From Dryocosmus kuriphilus (lineage: Eukaryota > Arthropoda > Insecta > Hymenoptera > Cynipidae): 64,000 nt of DNA. Position 1 is the first letter of the stretch, and every line of letters begins with the position of its first letter. The stretch lies in assembly GCA_038277395.1 (NCBI GenBank), contig CM076195.1, positions 16,748,535 to 16,812,534 of the forward strand, in the 5' to 3' direction. The translations under genes were made by a program, and so were the position numbers. The notes below the pieces were generated by a model. It made no database searches. It was not told where the DNA came from and saw only the letters and a list, made by a program, of their open reading frames with translations. Of the stretch, positions 57,121 through 64,000 are shown one piece after another.

Positions 57121-57830
57121 ATGCGTAAAAAAGAAAGGAGGGAGAAAGGACTGAAAAAAGGAATGAGAGTAGCGTTTTGGAATGTATCAGGCCTAATGAA
57201 TGAAGATGAGGGATTCTGGCAAGAGGTGAAGAAATGGGATGCAGTGATGTTAAGAGAAACCTGGGTAGATAAGAAGGATTGGAGGAGGCTGAAGAGAATG
57301 TTACCCAAGGGATACATATGAAAGATGCAAGAGGCAAAGAAAGAGAAGGTAAAGGGAAGAAAGAAAGGGTTCATGTTGTCAGGAGTAAGGAATGAATTGG
57401 TAATTGAAGAGAGAATAGAAGTGGGGTTTGGGGAAACAGATGGAGCAATGACGAGAATGGTGAAGATAGGAAAAAGAAAGGTGAGGACAGTTTGCATCTA
57501 GAGGAGAAGGGGATAAGAAGAAGGTTGGAGCGTGATTAGGAAATGGGTGGCGAAAAGGGATGATGAATTGGTTTTGATAGGAGGCGATCTGAATGCTTGG
57601 ACAGGGCAACAGGGAGGGGAATTATGAGATGAAGAGAGCGAGACCTTCAGGGGAAAATCGAACCATAAACAAGTAAACCAGGAGGGGAGGACTCTGCTGG
57701 AAGTTCTGGAAGAAACAAGATGGTTCATTTGTATGGGAACTCGGAGGGGCATGAGGAAGGAGATATTACATTTGCAGGAAAATGGGAAACAGTAATAGAC
57801 TACATTCTGGCAGAGGAAAGGATAAGGAGG
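57121..57830 (+). pseudogene. LINE apurinic-type endonuclease domain, broken
   Basis: Starts MRVAFWNVSGLMNEDEGFW, then MLRETWVDKKDWRRL (E of the ETW motif). After a stop at 57320 and frame changes comes LIGGDLNAWTGQQGG (the D-x-N motif) and VIDYILAEERI (the S/V-I-D-Y motif). These are the usual catalytic landmarks of the endonuclease that nicks target DNA to prime reverse transcription. Confidence 0.85.
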
Positions 57831-59495
57831 CTGTTCGAAAGAATGGAAGCAGGGAAGGAGGAGGGTGTGACAAGGAAGAAAAGTAAAAAGGGCAAGTGGG
57901 GAGTTGATAAAATAAGAGAATATACGGAAAGAACGGAAGAAGGGAATACTATTATTGAATTTGGGGAAGGCGTGGATGCGATTTTGTCTAAGATAAAGGA
58001 AAGTGTAGTAAAGATAGTGGAAGAACTTAGGCCAAGTGAGGAGGAAAGAAGAGAGAAGAGAGGATGTTGGGACGTGGAATGTATAGATAGTAAAGAACAT
58101 ATAAAGTTAGCTTTAAAGAATTGGAGAAGAGGAGAGATAGACAGAAAGGAATATAATGAAAGGAAAAGGGAACACAAGAAGTTACTAGATGTGAAAAGAC
58201 AGGAGGAGAAGATGAGGTACATGCAGGAGGTAGAGAAAGCAATAAAGGAAGGAAGAGAATGGGAGGTGATCAATAGAGAGAAGTGTGGATGGAAAGGAAT
58301 CAATGAAGAGATAAATATGGAGGAATGGACGGTATACTTCAAGAAATTGCTAGGAGGCGTGGATAGCAAAGTGAAGGGGGAAGGCAGAAAATCCGAGGAC
58401 GGAGGAATGGAAGGGGGGAATGAGGTGACCAGAGAAGAGGGGAATCAAGCAATTAAGAAGTTAAAAAGAAACAAGGGGACATGAGAGGATGGGATGGAGA
58501 ATGAAGCGTTGAAATTTGGAGGAAGAAAGGTTAGAGAACAGATCTGTGAAATATGTAGTTGAGTATGGAGAGGGGAAGGATGGCCCAAGGAGTGGAGAAC
58601 AGGTTTGGAAGTTCCGTTATTAAAGAAAGGTAGGGTTAGAAAAGTGGAAGTTTATAGAGGAGTCACTCTCATGCCAGTAACGTATAAAATTTACGCGGAG
58701 GTTCTTAAGAAGGGATTAGAAGAACAGGTAGAAGAGAAAGCAAGTATTCCACACAATCAAACAGGATTCTGGAAGGGGATGGGAACAGTGGATAACATTT
58801 TCGTTCTGAATTATCTAGTCAACAGGAACCTGGGACAGAAGAAAGAAAAGCTAGGTGCACTCTTCGTAGATTTTAAAGCAGCCTTTGACTCTGTGAATAG
58901 GAAAGTTTTATGGAAGGCAATGCAAGAAAGGGGGGTCGACGAAGAGTTGATTGAGAGGATAAGAGAGGTCCTTACGGAGACGAAGATAAGAGTGAGAATC
59001 GGGGAACAGAAAGGGGAGGAGTTTTGGACAGGGAGGGGCCTCAGACAAGGATGCAAGCTAAGTCCATTGCTACTTAGCACAATGTTAGCAGACCTGGAAG
59101 AGAAAATGGAAAAGAATGGTAAAGAAGGTACAGTTCTAGGAAATAAAAAAATATACTCACTCGCGTACGCGAACGATGTGATGCCTCTAGCAGAGAATAG
59201 AAATGGAATGAGCTTGCTAATGAAAGGATTCGAAGAGAATGGGAGAGAGAAAGATTTGACAATAAATGTGACGAAGAGAAAAATAGTATGTTTCAGAAAG
59301 AGAAAGAATGAAGTAAAGTATGGACGGAAGATAAATGGAGAAATAGTGGAAATGGTAAAGGAATTGTGTTATTTAGGATCTTGGTTCGAAGCGGGAGGTG
59401 GAAATGATCTACAGGTGACAAAAAGGATCGAAAGTTCGAGTAAGGTGATGGGTCAAGTGTGGGGGATTGGAAGAAGAAGATTCAAAGAGGACTAG
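57720..59495 (+). pseudogene. LINE ORF2 linker and reverse transcriptase, YAND active site
   Basis: One register with TGA stops near 58484 and 58559. RT motifs: EVYRGVTLMPVTYKIYAEV, IPHNQTGFWKGMGTVDNIF, GALFVDFKAAFDSVNRKVLW (motif A Asp), GRGLRQGCKLSPLLLSTML (motif B), then IYSLAYANDVMPLAENRNG. The last box should read YADD; the first Asp, a metal ligand, is Asn (codon AAC). The open part 58605-59495 is 296 codons. The same YAND is in the minus-strand copy near 62920. Predicted catalytically dead. Confidence 0.88.
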
Positions 59496-60060
59496 AAGAT
59501 GAGATTATGGCTGTTTGACTCGCGGGTATGGTCAGTAATGTGTTATGGAGTGGAAATATGGGGTTCGAAGGAGTACAAGAAGGTATAAAACATGCAAGAA
59601 AGATTTCTGAGATGGGTTATGGGAGTAAGCTGGAACTGCCCAGGTTATATGTTGAGAGAAGAAACAGGGAGAGAGCAATTGATGATAAGGCAGAGAAAAA
59701 AGTATCGAATTTCGAAGAGAAACTTAAGAATGGTAAGAGTAGCAAAAGAGCATAAGTGTGCCGACAGAAATCAATAAATAGAGAGAGGAGAGGTAACACG
59801 GGACATTCAAAATGGGAAGAAGAGAGATGGCAAGTTAGAAGTGAATGGAGAATATGTGACTAGGGGAGGGAGTGGCATGAAATTGAAGGGGAAATGAGTA
59901 AGAAACAGAAAGCGAAGAGGTGGGAAAAGATTAAAGAGTCAAAATATAATAAGTGGTATAAATTCGTCAAGATGGAAGGAATCCCAGAATATTTAGGAAA
60001 TTGAAAAAGAAGTGCAGGTGGGGCAGGATGATACGCTTCAGAAAGGGTGAAGGCATGAAT

Positions 60061-60300
60061 GAATGTAAATATTGGATGAGTGAAGAAATGAAGACGTGCA
60101 GGGTATGTAGGTGTGAAAGGGAATCATGGGAGCACGTGTTGGAGAGATGCACAGGCGAAGAGGAAGGGGGAAAGAGCGTCGTAGATAAAGTTAGGTGGAT
60201 ACTGAGCGGTTGGGGACAAACGGAAAACTGGGTGAGGAGCTTAGAAAAGAAAAGGGAAGAGAGGATGTATGGGGGAGGAGAAAAACAATATCAAAATTGA
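60061..60300 (+). pseudogene. LINE ORF2 C-terminal zinc knuckle
   Basis: TCRVCRCERESWEHVLERC gives C-x2-C-x8-H-x4-C, followed by acidic TGEEEGGKS. The same motif is found at 61756-62082 and 60974-61288 (minus), so it is a family signature likely to bind nucleic acid. Confidence 0.8.
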
Positions 60301-60565
60301 AATATGTACAAGGAAAATTAGTGTTGCGTGACTTGGTAAACCTTAAAGAATAATGGTAAAAGGAAATGGAAGCTCTGGAAGGTCTCACGCAATTGTTAGA
60401 TATTAGATAATAGATAGTAAGATAGTACTCCAGAATTTAAGAACTTGTACATAATGAAGGGATAATAGGTTAAAATAAGCATAAGGCATAGTGGTTAGGT
60501 GAAATTGTAAAGGATGTAAAGGGAACGGAGCCCTAAAGCCTGTAAGGGAGAGTAATAAACGAATC

Positions 60566-60712
60566 AAATAAAATAAATAAAATAAATATAATAAATCAAG
60601 TGAATAAAATAAATAAAATAATTAAGATAAATAAAATAAACAAATAAATAGAGTAAAGAAAATAAATAAAAAAATAAAATAAATAAATAGAACAAAATAA
60701 ATAAAATAAATA
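60566..60712 (+). repeat. A-rich LINE tail
   Basis: AATAAAATAAAT repeats, 3' tail of the plus-strand LINE, ending where a minus-strand copy begins. Confidence 0.85.
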
Positions 60713-61385
60713 TTTAGTTAGTTAGTTTATTTAATCTCTCCCTTTTACGCGTTTGAGGGCCTCCGCTGTCTGTACATATGATTACTATTCATCCTTACTC
60801 TAACATAGACGCTGCTTATAATCTAATGTAACGCCTTTCTAGACAATAATTTCCAATACTAAAATTAATTCTACTCATAAGCGATCTTTCGAGGCTGCCG
60901 CTTCCTCTTAACATAAAAATAAATTTTCTCCAGTTACTTTTTACTTTCCTTTTTCAGGATTACTCGTTTGGCTCTACCCAGTTCCCTTGCTTTCTCTTAA
61001 TTCTTCCAACTTCTTCATCCATGCTGCTCTCTGCTCATTACCATCCAAAATCCACCTTATAGACTCATCCACACTCAACTGACCATCTTCCTCCCCTGTA
61101 CACCTCTCTAATACATGTATCCATAACACCATTTCGAATCCACATACCCTGCACAGATTCTCCTCTTCATCCATCCAATGCCTACAAGCTCTCACTCCTT
61201 CTCCCATTCTGAACCGTATCACTCTACACCATTCAACATCGTTTTTTATTTTTTGTAGATATTCTGGTTCCGTCAACCCTTTGACCATCTGATAGGTACC
61301 ACCTATTATATTTTGAGTCCATAATCTTTTCCACCTCTCTTCTCCTTGTTTTACTAACAGCTCTAAATCTATGACCTGCCATTCT
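60713..61385 (-). mobile_element. 5'-truncated LINE copy (ORF2 end and 3' UTR)
   Basis: On minus a frame of 104 codons (60974-61288) starts in the ORF2 C-terminus and has LCRVCGFEMVLWIHVLERC and IRWILDGNEQRAAWMKKLEE. The 3' UTR ends in AAGGGAGAGATTAAATAAAC at 60713. It is more diverged than the two larger copies. Only the last ~0.67 kb is present, a normal 5' truncation. Confidence 0.85.
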
Positions 61386-61395
61386 GCAAAACTTC

Positions 61396-61545
61396 TCGTA
61401 TATCACAAAATAAAATAAAATAAATAAAATAAACAAAATAAATAAAATAGATAAAATAGATAAATTAAATAAAATAAATAAAATAAAGTAAATAAAATAA
61501 ATAATCTATTTTGATTATTTTATCTATTTTATTTATTTTGAATGA
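61396..61545. repeat. Back-to-back A-rich and T-rich tails
   Basis: (AATAAA)n on plus to about 61507, then (TTTAT)n to 61545. The second half is the tail of the minus-strand LINE that follows; together they form a palindrome. Confidence 0.8.
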
Positions 61546-64000
61546 TTCATTTATTACTCTCCCTTATGGTTTTGAGGGCTCCGTTCCCTTTACATACTTT
61601 ACAATTTCACTTAGCCAATGTGCCTTATGCTTATCTTAACCCATTATCGCTTCATTATGTACAAGTTCTTAAATTCTTAAATACTATTCTACTATCTATT
61701 ATCTAATATCTAACAATTGCGTGAGACCTTCCAGGGCTTCCTTTTCCTCTTACCATTATTCTTCAAGCTTTACCAAGTCACGCAACACTAATTTTCCTAG
61801 TACATATTTCAATTTCGATTTTGGTTTTCTCCTCCCCCACACATCCTTTCTTCCATTTTCTTTTCTAGGCTCTTCACCAAGTTTTCCCCCTTGTCCACAA
61901 CCGCTCAGGATCCACCTAACTTTATCTAACACGCGATTTTCCTCTTCTTCTTCGCCTGTGCACCTCTCCAACACGTGCTCCCATGATTCCCTTTCATACC
62001 TACATGCCCTGCACATTTTTATTTCTTCATTCATCCAATATTTACATTCATTCATGCCTTCACCCATTCTGAAACGTATCATCCTGGCTCACATGCCCTC
62101 CTTTATCAATTTCCCTAAATATTCCAGACCCCTTCCATCTTGACGAACTTATACCATTTATTATATTTTGACCCTATAATCTTTTCCCGCCTCTTCTCTT
62201 CCTGCTTCTTACTCATTTCACCTTCAATCTCCTGCCATTCCCTCCCCTCTTCAAGCATTCTCCATTCCCGTCTAACTTGCCATCTCTCTTGCTGCCATTA
62301 TGAATGTCCCGTGTTACATGGCACACTTGTGCCATTTTGCTACCCTTGCCACTCTTAAGCTTACCTTCATATAATTCCAGACCCTTTTTCTCTGCTTTAT
62401 CACCAATTTCTCTCTCCCTGTTTCTTCTCTCAAAATATAACCTGAGCAGTTCCAGCTTACTCCCATAACCCATCTCAGAAATCTTTCTTGCATGTTTTCT
62501 ACCTTCTGGTACTCCTTCGAACCCCATATTTCCACTCCATGGCACATCACTGACCATATCAGTGAGACAAACAGCCATAATCTCATCTTCCAGTCCTCTT
62601 TGAATATTCTTTTTCCAATCCCCCACACTTGGCCCATCACCTTACTCGAACATTCCATTCTTTTGTTCATCTGAAGAACATTTTCACCTCGCGCTTCGAC
62701 CCAAAATCCTAAATAACAAAATCCCTCTACCATTTCCACCATTTCTCCATTTATCTTCCATCTCTACTTTACTTCATTCTTTCTCTTTCTGAAACATACT
62801 ATTTTTCTCTTCGTCACATTAATTGTCAAATCTTTCTCTCTCCCATTCTCTTCGAATCCTTCCATTAGCAAGCTCATTCCATTGCCATTCTCTGCTAGAA
62901 GCACCACATCGTTCGCATACACTAGTGAGTATATTCTTTTATTTCCTAGAACTGTACCTCCTTTACCATTCTTTTCCATTTTCTCTTCTAGGTCTGCTAA
63001 CATTATGCTAAATAACAATGGATTTCTCGGACATCCTGCGTCGACCTCCCTTTCTTTCATTGACTTCGACAAAACTTTCCTATTCAACTAAACGAAAGCT
63101 GCCTTAAAATCTACGAAGGGTGCAACTAGCTTTCCTTTTTCTGTGCCAGGTGCCTGTTGACTAGACAACTCAGAACGAAAACGTTATCCCCTGTTCCGAT
63201 CCCCTTCCTGAATCCTGTTTGATTGTGTGGAATACTTCCTTTTTCTTCTACCTGTTCTTCTAATCTCTTCATAACACCTCCGTATAAATTTTACACGTTA
63301 CTGGCATGAGAGTAACTCCTCTATAATCTTCCGCTTTTATACCCCTACCTTTCTTTGATAACGCAACTACCAAACCTGTTCTCCACATCTTGGTCCAGCC
63401 CTCCCCTCTCCATACTCTACTACATACTTCCCAGATCTCTTCTCTAATGCTTCTTACTCCAAATTTCAACGCTTCATTCTCCATCCAATCTTCTTCTGTC
63501 GCCTTGCTTCTTTTTAACTTCTCAATTGCTTGATTCACCTCCTCTCTGGTCGTCTCATTCATCCCTTCCATTCCTCCCTCCTTGCTCTTTCTGTCTTCCC
63601 CCTTCACATTGCTAACCACTCCTCCTAGCAATTTCTTGAAGTATACCGTCCATTCAAACATATTTATCTCTTCATTGATTCCTTTCCATCCACACCTCTC
63701 TCTATTGATCACCTCCCATTCTCTTCCTTCCTTCGTTGCTTTCTCTACCGCCTCCATGTACCTTACCTTCTCCTTCTGTCCTTTCGCATCTAGAAATTTC
63801 TCGTGTTCCCATTGTCTTTTATTATATTCTATTCTGTCTATCTCTCCTCTTCTTCAATTCTTTAACGACAACCCTATACGTTCTTTACTCTCTATACATT
63901 CCACTTCCCATCATCCTCTTTTCTCCGTTCTTTCCTCCTCACTTGGCCTAAGTTCTTCCACTATCTTCTCTACACTTTCCTTTATCTTACACAACATCGC
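61546..64000 (-). mobile_element. LINE copy, minus strand, running off the window
   Basis: 3' end at about 61546 (AAGGGAGAGTAATAAATG on minus), then 3' UTR, zinc knuckle (61756-62082, MCRACRYERESWEHVLERC), thumb region (62213-62742) and RT (62764-63757); more ORF2 continues to the window edge. It has lost about 100 bp of RT: after KEREVDA it jumps to GCPRNPLLFSIMLADLEEK, skipping about 33 residues present in the plus copy. Very similar to 55612-60565 elsewhere. Confidence 0.88.
62764..63757 (-). pseudogene. LINE RT, deleted centre, YAND active site
   Basis: The frame 63269-63757 holds the linker and motifs up to AEDYRGVTLMPVTCKIYTEV. The frame 62764-63087 resumes at NRKVLSKSMKEREVDA, then IYSLVYANDVVLLAENGNG. 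Motif A text lies between in a broken frame. The catalytic box is YAND (GCG AAC GAT), the same substitution as in the plus copy. The region between motif A and B is missing. Confidence 0.85.

Larger units (their letters stand above)
55612..60565 (+). mobile_element. LINE (coiled-coil ORF1 family), near full-length broken copy
   Basis: Opens GGCTTCCGTTTCCGGCAC as the copy in Gypsy-1 does. Order: 5' UTR, ORF1 (about 56150-56880), ORF2 endonuclease (57121-57830), RT (58400-59300), a C-terminal zinc knuckle (60085-60150) and a 3' UTR ending TAAGGGAGAGTAATAAACG, then an A-rich tail (60566-60712). From 57720 to 59777 one frame persists with stops at 58484, 58559, 59495 and 59585, each a likely point change, so the copy is moderately young. 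Confidence 0.88.

Noticed and set aside
57498..58369. Long minus-strand open frames (200 and 189 codons) under the plus-strand LINE
   Set aside because: They are antisense to the LINE ORF2, Ser/Phe/Leu-rich as expected from reading purine-rich coding DNA backwards, and match nothing.
1..64000. CRISPR arrays, operons, rRNA genes
   Set aside because: Repeats here have no CRISPR spacing and the sequence is eukaryotic in character; none found.

Overview
This window looks like a repeat-rich, AT-rich stretch of an insect nuclear genome. I infer an insect because almost everything recognisable is a decayed eukaryotic transposon: LINEs with RNase H domains, R2-type LINEs, Gypsy LTR elements, and Tc1/mariner elements with TA target sites. 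TTAGG-type biology cannot be tested here. The most abundant LINE (coiled-coil ORF1, apurinic-type endonuclease, C-terminal CxxC...H...C knuckle) resembles LINEs I know from ants and wasps, so Hymenoptera is a reasonable but unproven guess. There are no bacterial signals: no operons, rRNA or CRISPR. No complete, confidently identified host gene is present.

Layout. 0-1.25 kb: copy 1 of an unclassified interspersed repeat (other copies at 41.6 and 45.6 kb). 1.28-1.94 kb: an inverted-repeat-bounded unit carrying a MADF-domain exon. 2.07-2.69 kb: an unusual array of ten imperfect hairpins in five doublets, all with the same 13-nt centre but different, still self-complementary arms. 3.38-8.55 kb: four fold-back or MITE-type elements, one with an 8-bp target duplication. 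10.2-15 kb: RNase H LINE remnant and an R2-type LINE. 15.3-27.9 kb: two complementary pieces of one RTE-type LINE bracket 11 kb that holds two satellite arrays (one a dimeric higher-order repeat), Gypsy-like protease and Gag-like pieces, tRNA-like SINE heads and a 4.4-kb LOA/R1-type LINE. 29.1-30.4 kb: an almost intact Tc1-type transposon. 31.3-39.5 kb: R2-type LINE cut by an LTR, then a Gypsy element (minus strand) that is itself split by a 1.96-kb LINE copy with a 14-bp target duplication. 40.3-41.5 kb: three compact minus-strand open frames, one with a plausible core promoter and splice donor. These are the best candidates for a non-transposon gene. 47.0-49.5 kb: a mariner-superfamily DD41D element with long inverted ends and 41-bp subterminal repeats. 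51.0-55.4 kb: a second Gypsy element. 55.6-64.0 kb: three copies of the same LINE family arranged tail to tail.

How things work together: the parts are mostly insertions into insertions. The nesting gives a relative age order (R2 LINE older than the LTR, Gypsy-1 older than the truncated LINE). The two large LINE copies share the same reverse-transcriptase active-site substitution, so they were probably mobilised in trans or duplicated as DNA. Frames in nearly all coding regions are broken. The exceptions are the 267-codon LINE ORF1 at 37.3-38.1 kb, the Gypsy-2 integrase frame and the small 76-codon frame at 41.3 kb.
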